From: Penaeus vannamei
Lineage: Eukaryota; Arthropoda; Malacostraca; Decapoda; Penaeidae
DNA length: 17,500 nucleotides
Reading direction: 5' to 3'
Assembly (NCBI RefSeq): GCF_042767895.1
Contig: NC_091578.1
Location: forward strand, 7,596,878-7,614,377
Part shown: in pieces, positions 1-8,873 of the stretch
Position numbering within the stretch: position 1 is the stretch's first letter
Layout of the letters: every line of letters starts with the position of its first letter
The notes under the pieces: model-generated
Seen by the model: only the letters and a program-made list of their open reading frames with translations
What the model was told of the DNA's origin: nothing
The model's database searches: none
Program-made: the position numbers and the translations under genes

Positions 1-1153
1 TATCCATTATGGAAATTCTTATTTCTAATTGCTTTGAGGGGGAATGTCACAAAATTTGTTGCTGTTGTATATTTACAGACTAGAACTGTAAATCTTCAAA
101 TCAGCTGTTCATGAGGCATCTACTAATCCTTCATCACAACACTGGTAACCCTTGTGACCAAATATTAATTTCTTACGTTATAGTCTAATACTTTCACAAA
201 GTAAAATACATATTATCACAGTATAACCTCTCTTTATAAGAGATGATTCATTCATAAGTATTGCATACTCATATCTGAATACTTTGGGTAATGTTTTCTA
301 AATCCAAGAAAATCCTTCCTCGATTTCATTTCTTATAATCTTTAAAAGGAGCTGCAAGAAACTTGTTGCTTTTGAGCATTGGATTCCTAGAAATGACTGA
401 AAGCAGCACACCATATATATGCATATATATTTTCACTTGTAGCATAACACTATTTTAACTTAAAGCATTCCATGTTACATGTGAAATAACGTTTGGCAAA
501 ACAGTTACACACCATTTATAACTAAATAAAATACATGCAAACAAACAAATATCTTTTAAAAGTGATAACTTTTGTCAGTTATTTGTACTAGAATAATGAG
601 AATTCAGGAATATTATTTATATGCTAAATATTTGTTTTGTATTTGAAAAGGAGTGAAAAAATGAATTGTCTGGAAGCATTTTCATAAGTCCAACACATCA
701 TAAACCTTTATAATCATATGTCATTCACACAAGCATACACAAAAACATACACATGTAGAGTGAAAGACATAGAGACAAAAATCAATACCCACCCCCACAC
801 CCACAAACCCCACACACAAATAATTACTATCACTGTTATTATCATCATTAAAAAAAAATACAGATGTAGAAATATAAAGATGCACATATGCAACTCAAAA
901 CCAAATGTGTACATTAACACATGCAAAAGTGCAAGCTCAAATACTTTCAACCAGATAAACATAACCACAAACATACTTTCTAACACACACGCATTCACAC
1001 ATTTAAGCACAAACACAGATAAACATATATGCATCACCTGTCCTCACAGACCATTCATCAGAAGCATAACAAATAATATCTAACTATTTTCTCTAAATTA
1101 TACTGTCATCTACAGAAAAGGATATACATATTAATGTCACTGGTACTTAGAAG
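1..1153. other. Non-coding stretch downstream of the last zinc-finger exon
   Basis: AT-rich sequence, presumably the 3' UTR of the 1154-1504 exon and then intron or intergenic DNA. It holds an 18-base perfect palindrome at 413-430 (ATATATATGCATATATAT) and a C/A-rich, strand-asymmetric tract from about 720 to 1050. No zinc-finger motif, splice-bounded frame or canonical AATAAA on the minus strand was found by eye. Confidence 0.6.
720..1050. repeat. C/A-rich low-complexity tract
   Basis: The plus strand is dominated by A and C, with degenerate CACA and ACATAC units, densest at 786-819 (CCCACCCCCACACCC type). It opens a spurious Thr/His-rich frame on the plus strand and a spurious hydrophobic frame on the minus strand. 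It looks like a decayed (CA)n microsatellite. Confidence 0.7.
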
Positions 1154-1504
1154 TTATGTAATTGCGTTTGGCTTTTCTCCATTGTGGGTGCGTAGATGTA
1201 TCTTGAGATTGCTTTTCTGGGTACAGCGGAATGGACAGTAATGGCAAGAATATGGTTTCTCTCCAGTGTGAGTTCGAAGATGAATTTTGAGATTGCCGCT
1301 CTGTGTGCAGCGAAATGGACAGCAAGGACAGACGTAAGGCTTCTCTCCTGTATGAGTTCGCAAATGGACTGCATAGTGAGCATACTTGGGAGTGGAGTAG
1401 CCACAGTAGGAACACTGGTGTATCTTGTTGGTTGAGGTTTGACTCATGCCAAAGCCTTTCACGTCTTCTCCACTTGAAGTCAGTCCATCAGGGTCCCGTC
1501 CCAC
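1154..1504 (-). CDS. Alternative 3'-terminal exon, three C2H2 zinc fingers plus a dangling linker
   Basis: This exon supplies a sequence-specific DNA-binding tail, probably nuclear, and is likely joined by splicing to shared upstream exons. The 116-residue reading begins right after a CCCCTACAG acceptor, with GTG as its first codon in phase 0. Residues 1-28 are a leader starting VGRDPDG. Fingers follow at about 30-50 (CSYCGYS...HLRTH), 58-78 (CPCCPFRCTQSGN) and 86-106 (CHYCPFRCTQKSN), joined by perfect TGEKP linkers. Helix positions -1, 2, 3, 6 read K-A-H-V, Q-G-N-I and Q-S-N-I, so fingers 2 and 3 are close copies. The reading stops six residues into what should be a fourth finger (THNGEKPNAIT, then TAA), which suggests loss of a terminal finger. 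No AATAAA was seen by eye in the 1.15 kb downstream. It is the last exon of the array within the window. The exon call is firm; its parent gene is inferred. Confidence 0.85.
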   Translation of the reverse strand: MGRDPDGLTSSGEDVKGFGMSQTSTNKIHQCSYCGYSTPKYAHYAVHLRTHTGEKPYVCPCCPFRCTQSGNLKIHLRTHTGEKPYSCHYCPFRCTQKSNLKIHLRTHNGEKPNAIT

Positions 1505-1530
1505 CTGTAGGGGATGCCCATCATTTTTAT
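1505..1530 (-). promoter_or_regulatory. 3' splice acceptor, most diverged copy of the shared block
   Basis: On the minus strand the intron ends GGGCATCCCCTACAG directly before the GTG codon. The GTAAGA part found at the other acceptors is not recognisable here (AAAATGATG instead). The tract just before the AG has few pyrimidines. Confidence 0.75.
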
Positions 1531-1768
1531 TGCAATTCAGTGCTATAAATTACAGATCTTAACGAAATTAGGTTGGTTTAGTTAAAGGGGAACAAATTCT
1601 TATGACTTATTTCTGGCAGGTAAATTTTAAAAACTAGGTACACATTTGGAAATTTTACTGTGAAACTTGTTTAATCTTGCCCATAGCATTCAGTTTCAGA
1701 TGTACATACTGAACAGGTACCTTATGAGAAAGCAAGAATATAAGATAGAGAGAAGGAAAGAGAGAACA

Positions 1769-1795
1769 TGTGTGTGTGTGTTTGTGTGTGCGTGT
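1769..1795 (+). repeat. (TG)n microsatellite
   Basis: Interrupted TG dinucleotide run with TTTG and CG interruptions, preceded by a short GA-rich stretch at about 1745-1765. Confidence 0.9.
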
Positions 1796-2040
1796 ATTAG
1801 TGTGTCCTGAGTATGTGTAGTCCTCAAGCATATCTAAAGAAAGTTAATCTACATTAATGCCTTTGGAGATAAATAAATGAATATATTTGACATTGATATA
1901 TCTAACTGATTTAATTATCAGTTTTAAATAACATTTTACCATAAATCATAATACTCAGTCTAGGATGAAGAGAACATCAACATCACAGACAGGCAAATCA
2001 AAAGTCAGACACTGCCACATACATACATACTAGAAAATAA

Positions 2041-2075
<35 letters not shown>
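2041..2075 (+). repeat. (AG)n microsatellite
   Basis: About 17 AG units with one AA interruption near 2049-2051. Confidence 0.92.
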
Positions 2076-2489
2076 AAATAATTGTTATACCCATTTTTGT
2101 TTACCCAGTTATATGCCACAAAAGAATACAATGCAATGTAAAACCATAATTGCAAAAAGCCATATAAGTAAGAGTGAAGCAATACTATTTTGTATGTCAA
2201 TATGATTTGTTTCAGATACTCACTGTGAATCTTATGTTAAATCTTATTTCAACTTAACCTTCCAAAAAGATAAACAGCATCATTACAGATATCATGGGTC
2301 TAATCAATACTGATTTACACTTGGAACAAAACTGAAAGTTGTATTTTTTGACAACAGAAACTCAAGCAAAATTTAAAATCCACATTTTTCTTCTCAAGAC
2401 TGACGTAAAAATACAGTCATGATCATCAGTAACATGATTTTACTTCTAACCATAAGGCTGTCAAGCTTACAGTAAATACAAATTTTGTG

Positions 2490-2518
2490 AGTAAATGATT
2501 CTCAGAGAATCATTTACT
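2490..2518. repeat. Perfect palindrome, 14-bp arms, 1-base centre
   Basis: AGTAAATGATTCTC at 2490-2503 and its exact reverse complement at 2505-2518 flank a single A. As RNA or extruded DNA it would need a few loop bases and still keep about 12 paired positions. No transposon termini were recognised around it. Confidence 0.85.
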
Positions 2519-2920
2519 TGAAAAGGTTAAAGAAGATTTCCTTTGAGTTCAAATGTAATTCTGAAAAATAAGTGTGATAAATGATGCTTGAATACAAAAT
2601 CTTTCATAAATATATGCATACATATCTAACAGTATCTGTATGCATATAACTTTAAATAACAAACATTTTCAATCCATAAACACACAGAGCTACTGTTTTA
2701 AACTGAAGGATGCAGAGTAACAATTAAAATGTGGTCCTGACTTTTTACTCTACAATTTGACCTAACTGCTTTAGAAAAAAAACTAACAGGTACATAATAT
2801 CATTTTTATAACATAAACCTAACCTCCAAATCAGCCACAGATTTAATCAGCAAAACAATAGCTTTGGAAACATCATTTTTAAAGCAACTAGCTTTTTAGC
2901 AAAATGCATTAAAATAAACA

Positions 2921-2996
2921 TGAACAAAAGAAAAAGACATTACATTTAAGAGTTTTCTTGAACAAAAGAAAAAGACATTACATTTAAGAATTTTCT
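2921..2996 (+). repeat. 38-bp tandem duplication, two copies
   Basis: Copy 1 (2921-2958) and copy 2 (2959-2996) both start TGAACAAAAGAAAAAGACAT and end TTTTCT. They differ at one base (AGAG versus AGAA), so the duplication is young. Confidence 0.93.
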
Positions 2997-3088
2997 TAAA
3001 CATTACTGTTCCCTCTAACCCACACAAAATGCTTAGTACTATTCATTAACATAAAACCACATATATCATTCTAAGCAATGATATAATT

Positions 3089-3161
3089 GGAGGGAGGTGA
3101 GGGGAGGCTGAGGGGGAGATAGAGGGAGAGGGAAAAGGAGAGAGAGAAGGAGTGAGAGAGA
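3089..3161 (+). repeat. G/A-rich purine tract
   Basis: About 73 bases almost free of pyrimidines on the plus strand (GGAGGGAGG, GGGGGAGA, GAGAGAGAAGG blocks). In a minus-strand transcript it would be a C/U-rich tract. Confidence 0.88.
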
Positions 3162-4771
3162 TGAATAATAATAACAAAAGACCAAGTGTTATTTTAAAAA
3201 CATGCTCACCCTGGGTCACCTAATCTAGAAATCAACACTTGAGCTGTTGAACCTTAACTACATAGGAGCTAGAGAAGCTATGGGAAATGGTATAATATTG
3301 CTGCTTCTAAACAACACAGGAATTTCCTCCTCATTCTTAAATATAAAGGTCTTCTTAACAAAGTGTTCAAACATATTCCTTTATGACAATGCCATTTGTA
3401 GTTTCACAAATGGAAGACTCACTTATTATATAAAATAATGGCACTAAAAAGCTTTTTTCATTTAATATACTACTTACGACCATCATAAATCTCTCTTATC
3501 ACTTTATAATCGTTTGCATTAAACTATTATTAATAATTCTTCTGATTAATCTTATCATCTTATAAATGCATAACAAAATATGTATATCTTAATTCAGCTA
3601 TGCATATCATTTGACTTAAACTTAGATGCAACAATAACATTATGATATATCCGAATCTCTTAAATACACTTCTTTTACATATATAAAATAAATATTTCAA
3701 TACACATATTATATTACAAGATGTACTGGTGTTAATATAAAATGCTTCTTTATGCTATGTAAAGGATCATTCTGTATATATTTGATAAACAACATTAGGA
3801 TGCTTCTTATTCTTGTGAAGTAAAAATAAAAGCAAAAGGTTGAGGTTCTGGTGAATATTTTTGATAAATTTTAAGGCAATTCCATAAAAATATGAGCAAA
3901 CAGTATTGCTAAAATAAGGGGGTGGGGAATCAAACCTAAAGTCTATCTGTACTGTGTTGCTGGAACCTCATTACATTTCCATTTGGCTAATACAGTCTTA
4001 CCTAAACACACAATAAATCTCCAACCTTCAAAAATTCATGCATTATGCATACAGTTGAAAAAACAAAAAACAAAAAAAAACAATCTTATTCCAAGTAAGA
4101 CTGCATTTTAGCCTTTTAAGGAATGAAATAATATATACTTGGAAAATAATGCTTTAGAAAGTTTATACTAATTTAAAGTGAGTATTTTTTCTGTGTATCA
4201 AACAAAATGATTACTAAAATACTAATGTAATATCTTCAAGTATGCAAAATATCATAGCTATAAAAACTGTAACAAATTGTGACTAGCCTTGGCAATGCAT
4301 CTGTATCTAGTATATTTCCTATGTCAACTCTATATTAATAAAGTTAAATATATATTGCAAAACAGGTAACATTTGTTGTAGGATCCCTTTTAATTCTATT
4401 ATCTATATTGGCTATATTACACAAAGGCAACAAGCAAGTTGTATTTTTGTTGAATTCATGATGAGTCTTAACATCTATCTGCACCCCAATTTGGAAAGTA
4501 CAACTAAAATAACTAAAAACGAGAGATGTCAGTTTGTGTTACCAACACATATGATGTGACTTCCACGATTAAGCACACTGGAAAACTGTGAAAATGTTTA
4601 ATGATCTTGTATCCATCACTGAAATATCAATTTCTTATATTTAGAATTTTGAAGTTGGACTTTTACCAAGCATTGAACTTGCTTTAAAGATCAGGCCAGC
4701 TAGGTACACTGAACAGGTGCACTTAGGAAGAAGTTCATGTTTCCTGTACACCAGCATTTGCTAGGCAAAGC

Positions 4772-4777
4772 TTTATT
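4772..4777 (-). terminator. Candidate poly(A) signal for the four-finger exon
   Basis: The plus strand reads TTTATT, which is AATAAA on the transcript strand, about 210 bases after the stop at 4984. In AT-rich DNA this hexamer is common by chance, so the call rests on position only. Confidence 0.4.
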
Positions 4778-4794
4778 ATATCTGAGATCCCAGC

Positions 4795-4813
4795 AGAAAG
4801 TCCTGCACTTTCT
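4795..4813 (-). other. Small perfect hairpin in the putative 3' UTR of the four-finger exon
   Basis: AGAAAGT and ACTTTCT form a perfect 7-bp stem around a 5-base loop. It sits about 20 bases upstream of the candidate AATAAA on the transcript strand, between the stop codon and that signal. Function unknown. Confidence 0.5.
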
Positions 4814-4983
4814 AGTATGGTCTACAACCACATTCATGAGCCCTTATGCATGCTTTTGTAGGATTTGGGTAAATGACTATGTATGGCTATTTGTGCCTTC
4901 GTAAATGTAAGTGTACTGATGTAAATGAACAATGCCAGTATGAAGATGGAGTTTATAAACTCTTGGCTACATTATACTTCATG

Positions 4984-5397
4984 TTATGCAGAGTGGTGAC
5001 TCAAAACATGAAATTTTAGAGCACCCTTTTGAGTAGCTCGATACTGACAGTGGGCACATGCAAAGGGCTTTTCTCCAATGTGAATAAAAATGTGTCTCTT
5101 TAGATTATCTTTAGTTGTAGCACAATAATGACAATGAGGGCAGGAAAAGGGCTTTTCACCAGTATGTGTGCGTATATGTATATGCAAACTTCCTTTTTGT
5201 GTAAAGCAAAGAGAGCAATAAGGACAGCAATAGGGCTTCTCCCCTGTATGGGTTCTAATATGGTTTGTAAGGCTAGTTTTCGAAGGGGTTGTGTATGGAC
5301 AGAAGGGGCAGTGGTGCATCTTGATAATGCTGGAGTCCTTGACAGGTCCTGGTGTTCCTCTTTCACCCATCTTGAAACCATCACAGTCAAGCCCCAC
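4984..5397 (-). CDS. Alternative 3'-terminal exon, four C2H2 zinc fingers
   Basis: This is the largest finger tail in the array, 137 residues from a CCCCCACAG acceptor to TAA, with GTG as first codon in phase 0. The leader begins VGLDCDGFKMG and lasts about 28 residues. Fingers lie near residues 30-50 (CPFCPYTTPSKTS), 58-78 (CPYCSLCFTQKGS), 86-106 (CPHCHYCATTKDN) and 114-134 (CAHCQYRATQKGA). Every zinc-binding Cys and His is present. Contact positions -1, 2, 3, 6 read S-T-S-N, Q-G-S-I, T-D-N-R and Q-G-A-F. The third linker is HIGEKP rather than HTGEKP; loss of the linker Thr should weaken linker capping and its usual mitotic phosphorylation control (family knowledge). The exon ends HHSA, just after the final His pair, as in sister exons. 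Known function of such tails: DNA recognition in a nuclear transcription factor. Parent gene not in window. Confidence 0.88.
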   Translation of the reverse strand: MGLDCDGFKMGERGTPGPVKDSSIIKMHHCPFCPYTTPSKTSLTNHIRTHTGEKPYCCPYCSLCFTQKGSLHIHIRTHTGEKPFSCPHCHYCATTKDNLKRHIFIHIGEKPFACAHCQYRATQKGALKFHVLSHHSA

Positions 5398-5423
5398 CTG
5401 TGGGGGATGCTGGTCTTACTCAC
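5398..5423 (-). promoter_or_regulatory. 3' splice acceptor with shared GTAAGA block
   Basis: On the minus strand the intron ends GAGTAAGACCAGCATCCCCC followed by ACAG. The GTAAGA element about 20 bases from the cut site and the CAT-CCC-ACAG end match the sister exons. Confidence 0.8.
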
Positions 5424-6545
5424 ATTTGAAACACAATATTAAAGAACTTCTGGAAACATTAAAATAACATAGGTGCAAGTAGCATGATGCTTCTTGCATG
5501 ATACAATTAACATAATTCAAATGAAGGACTGACTGGAAGCAAGTAATGAGGTGAAAGAGAAATAAAATGGCCAAAGAAGATATCAAAGGTAACAAAGAGA
5601 TATTGTCTCTCAGTCAAAAATTATACATCCAAAGGATGAAGTCTTTTAGTCTAGTAGCTAAAAGGTATTAATGGTTTACTGGCTATACATTTTGAACGTA
5701 GTGTGCTTGCTGTACTTTTCATAGTCCAATGTACTTATGCATAAAATTAAACATACTGTTATTATCTATCATCTAATATAATTCCTCTTGGAAAGGAAAG
5801 AAAACATGCATATACTATCACCATGTAACTTTATACATGCTTACATAAAATAAACACATAAGAAAAATAAATACATTATAAAGACAGATATATATAATGT
5901 TTTTTACACATGCATGCACTGAAACAGGCAGGGAAGAAGAGGAACTATATTTCATTTTATCACTACAAATCAATTACTGCATTTGCATATTATTAACACA
6001 GCCACAGTCTTCTACAATATTGTATTATGAAAATCAAGAATATTCTTAAAGACTGTATGATAACTAGATATTCTGTGTAATCACACATGAATCTTATAGC
6101 AGATGCAATGTAAGTCTTTACACAAACAAATGCTGAGTCAAAATAAAAATAAAAATGTTTATTTCTTCTTTATCTATCAATGGCTAGTTCTTCCTTCTTT
6201 TAAAATTATCCTCATAGGTGCTGGTCACATTAAAAGCTCCTTTACAAATAATGATAAAGTCTGTTCACTTTACAACTCCCATACATACCACTTATATTCC
6301 CAACTCTTATTATCCTATTAATATAGCATGCCTATCACTATAATATATCTCTCTGTAATTCATAAAGTTCATACTAAGAAGCTCAACTTATATCCCTAAT
6401 CTCACAAAATAAAAATATATAAGTAAGCAAATGAATAAGTAAGTAAATCATTGTTTTTAAATGAGAAACCAAATCACGACTTTGTAATTATATATTTTAG
6501 TCTACAGTGATAAAGATAAATAAAACTATTATGCCAGAATTCACC

Positions 6546-6551
6546 TTTATT
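6546..6551 (-). terminator. Candidate poly(A) signal downstream of the 6676-7032 exon
   Basis: TTTATT on the plus strand gives AATAAA on the transcript strand about 125 bases past the stop, a typical distance for a compact 3' UTR. Confidence 0.4.
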
Positions 6552-6674
6552 TCTGTTATGCTCCTCCAGTATTAACATGTGTAATTCATAATCTAGGATT
6601 TTACAATTATGACAAATCTACATAAAGTGAATCCTGAAGCTAATCTTAATAACACTATTATACACCACAGAATT

Positions 6675-6680
6675 TTTATT
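6675..6680 (-). terminator. AATAAA overlapping the stop codon of the 6676-7032 exon
   Basis: The transcript strand reads TCT CAA TAA AAA, so the TAA stop lies within AATAAA. If used, cleavage would occur 10-30 bases after the stop and leave almost no 3' UTR. A second AATAAA lies at 6546-6551. Confidence 0.35.
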
Positions 6681-7032
6681 GAGAAACTGGGCCCCATTCA
6701 TGATGTTTGAACATATGACTTTTCATGCTGCCTAGCTGAGTACAGCGATATGAACAATGGGGACAGGCATAAGGTTTTTCACCAGTATGAGTGCGAACAT
6801 GGTATATCAAGCTTTGTTTTGTAGTTGAGGAATATGAGCAATGCATACATTTGAAGGGTGTCTCCCCAGTGTGAGTCCTTATGTGATTTTTTAAGTTAGT
6901 GGCAACATTGGTTGTGTAAGCACAGTAGGAACACTGGTGTATCTTGGATGGAGAAGCAGTGGTGGTGGTAAGGCTCTGCTCTGCTACTCCTGTTCGTCTT
7001 CCAGGCCTCTTTCGGTCACTCTCCAATCTCAT
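6676..7032 (-). CDS. Alternative 3'-terminal exon, three C2H2 zinc fingers (first codon ATG by chance)
   Basis: This exon encodes 118 residues from a CCCTACAG acceptor to TAA. Its first codon is ATG where the five sisters have GTG, so the apparent start Met is probably just the exon's first codon and not a translation start. The leader (MRLESDRKRPGRRTG) is more basic than in the sister exons and carries a Thr run before finger 1. Fingers lie at about 34-54 (CSYCAYTTNVATN), 62-82 (CMHCSYSSTTKQS) and 90-110 (CPHCSYRCTQLGS). Contact positions -1, 2, 3, 6 read V-T-N-N, T-Q-S-Y and Q-G-S-S. The first linker is TGETP, with Lys replaced by Thr; the second is TGEKP. A nine-residue tail EWGPVSQ-like segment follows the last His pair. 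The stop codon lies inside an AATAAA hexamer. Expected role: alternative DNA-binding end of a nuclear regulator. Confidence 0.87.
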   Translation of the reverse strand: MRLESDRKRPGRRTGVAEQSLTTTTASPSKIHQCSYCAYTTNVATNLKNHIRTHTGETPFKCMHCSYSSTTKQSLIYHVRTHTGEKPYACPHCSYRCTQLGSMKSHMFKHHEWGPVSQ

Positions 7033-7058
7033 CTGTAGGGTATGCCTGTCTTATTCAC
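7033..7058 (-). promoter_or_regulatory. 3' splice acceptor with shared block
   Basis: On the minus strand the intron ends AATAAGACAGGCATACCCTA followed by CAG. AATAAGAC replaces AGTAAGAC. The rest is the consensus form, identical or nearly identical to the acceptors at 9198 and 11850. Confidence 0.8.
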
Positions 7059-7390
7059 TGTTACTTTACCTAATTTGTGAATATGTAAACCATTATGAAA
7101 ATTCTAATCTTAAGTAACTAATTTAAAATTATGAAAAACTAGTACAAAATTCACTCCAGTGGACAGTATTTATCTGATATTTTCCCAACAGCCAAATCAA
7201 ATCAAATGATGATAAATCTGCAATGCAAGTTTGCTTTTTCTTTTTGTTCAAACCAATTTATTGCTACTTTTTTAGGGATCATCCACAATCATCAACATAG
7301 TCAAAACTATACAAAAATCTAGTATCTTTGGAAGACCCCTACCCTCCTTCAAGGAAGAAGCTGATCATTTTTGATAAAATATCTTAATAT

Positions 7391-7710
7391 ACATGGGTTG
7401 TTAACCTCTAATTTCCCAGCCTACATTCTCAATGCTTTTGAAAATGCTGATGATCATGGATGATCCCTTATAACATAGAAGTTCGATCAATAAAAATCTA
7501 CTGTCATAAATCTATAATAACCTTCAGCCAAATTTCACTAAGTCATGTATACATGCGTTGTTAACCTCTGAATTTTCAGCCTATATTTTCAATGCTTTTG
7601 AAAATGCAGATAATCATGGATGACCTCTTGTAATACCAAGGGATCACAGTACCTGCATAAATCTAGGGTACTAACAAACCACATTTCACTATGTGCTGAC
7701 CTTGACTTAC
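7391..7710 (+). repeat. Diverged 160-bp tandem duplication, two copies
   Basis: Unit 1 begins ACATGGGTTGTTAACCTCTA at 7391 and unit 2 begins ACATGCGTTGTTAACCTCTG at 7551. Shared downstream landmarks include CAATGCTTTTGAAAATGC, ATCATGGATGA, CATAAATCTA and ATTTCACTA. Substitutions and small indels show it is older than the 38-bp repeat. Confidence 0.85.
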
Positions 7711-7890
7711 TGGAAACTCAGGGGGAAGGAGCTTTGGTGGTACACATTCTACCAGGCTTACCAGTGGCTTTTATTAAATTTTTCTAATGAAACTGCAAAA
7801 CTTCCTATGTGTAATCAACAACAAAAACATGCTATGTAAACAGAGGAGTTTTTCTGTATTGCTCTGTTGTTAGGGTTGCCATCCATGTAA

Positions 7891-7918
7891 CAAAGAAAGA
7901 AAGAAAAAGAGAAAGAAC
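7891..7918 (+). repeat. Short (AAAG)n run
   Basis: A few AAAG units grading into AAAAAGAGAAAG. Confidence 0.7.
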
Positions 7919-8873
7919 TGTATTAATTGTGTAAAATGTAGAAAAGGTATGAATGGGAATGAATATTTTCCCAGCACAAGAGTTGTATTTGACTAGTTTC
8001 AATGATACCTACGTCAGAGATACATTCATTTCTGACAAAGATATAATCAAAACCAGTCAACTACATCTCTAGCACTATGTAGATATTCCTTCTCATTAAA
8101 AAAAATAAAAAACATAAATTCAAATTAATTGGCAATAAATACTTGCTGACTAAGCATTAAAATATAATCATATTAAAATATAATTAATTTACCAAAATAA
8201 ATAAAAACAATCTCATGTCTTTATATCATTATGTAGGTATGTATTAATTTAAGATAAAATCTTGAACCTCAGCTTTCTTTTTTCAGCATTCGGCCTAGTA
8301 GCGTATACTGACTAAAGTTTGAATCTATATTCTTCACACAATGCTTTCAATGTCATATAAATCTACTTTTCTACAGATATGAGTCATTAAAATGCAACAA
8401 CATGCTTGCTTACAAGCAATAACAATAAAACCTATGAAAAAAGATAATCAAGGAAAAAAATCATCAGAATCATTCTGATAATTTATAATGTTGATCTAAG
8501 AAACTCTTTTTGTATCTCTTATTCAGATAGGTATATATATCATCCTTTTAGAATCATGGCATATGTATAAAAAATTAATTGAAAATATCATACCGGGATT
8601 GTATCCCAACTTTCACCATGACATTAGTTCCTACACACAATATAATATTGAAGTTTCACATCTAAAGTATACACAACTAACACAGTATAGATAATAAATA
8701 CAGCTCATAGAAAGGTAAATATATTTATATACAAATATATATAACAGTACAAAGTTTTATAACAAAAGAAGAGACAATAAAAAATAACCATTTAACCACA
8801 GTATCACACACGGTATGTAAGAATTAATTGCCCTTACTACATAAAAAATAATGCTCCATAAATCTGATACACT

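Larger units (their letters stand above)
1505..4983. other. Long inter-exon stretch (3.5 kb) without a recognised gene
   Basis: This lies between the four-finger exon and the last exon. It contains the 3' UTR of the former (4772-4983), simple repeats at 1769-1795, 2041-2075 and 3089-3161, a perfect palindrome at 2490-2518 and a 38-bp tandem duplication at 2921-2996. A possible finger relic lies at 4887-4945. A short frame at 3247-3438 on the plus strand has no family signature. Confidence 0.6.
5398..6675. other. Inter-exon stretch (1.3 kb), no gene seen
   Basis: AT-rich intron or 3' UTR between the 6676-7032 and 4984-5397 exons. The right part probably carries the short 3' UTR of the upstream exon with AATAAA at 6546-6551. 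The plus-strand frame at 6103-6321 shows no domain and is considered noise. No repeats of note. Confidence 0.6.
7033..8873. other. Inter-exon stretch (1.8 kb) with an internal tandem duplication
   Basis: AT-rich sequence following the 8874-9197 exon on the transcript strand. It contains the diverged 160-bp duplication at 7391-7710 and a short AAAG run at about 7891-7918. The nearest AATAAA seen downstream of the 8874 stop is at 7770-7775, about 1.1 kb away. No coding signal. Confidence 0.6.

Noticed and set aside
718..1083. Overlapping plus and minus frames over the C/A-rich tract
   Set aside because: Both follow from low-complexity CACA-type sequence with few stop codons. Composition is Thr/His/Lys-rich on one strand and Val/Phe/Leu-rich on the other, with no domain or splice context.
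1137..1548. Other frames overlapping the 1154-1504 exon on both strands
   Set aside because: They are shadows of the zinc-finger frame. Only the frame with regular C-x2-C...H-x3-H spacing and TGEKP linkers is coding.
3247..3438. Short plus-strand frames at 3247-3438, 6103-6321, 9873-10070, 10548-10790 and 12991-13242
   Set aside because: Each is short, lacks recognisable domains or conserved splice borders, and is of a length expected by chance in this amount of DNA.
4570..4600. Plus-strand KHTGK followed by a stop
   Set aside because: It lies on the wrong strand for the array, and no zinc ligands surround it.
5100..5442. Other frames overlapping the 4984-5397 exon
   Set aside because: Same reason: they run through the finger exon out of frame and cross the acceptor without any motif of their own.
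7740..7880. Acceptor-like string near 7866-7885 with TGKPGRMC on the minus strand
   Set aside because: The similarity to the conserved acceptor block and to a linker is partial, the distance between them does not fit, and no finger can be read.
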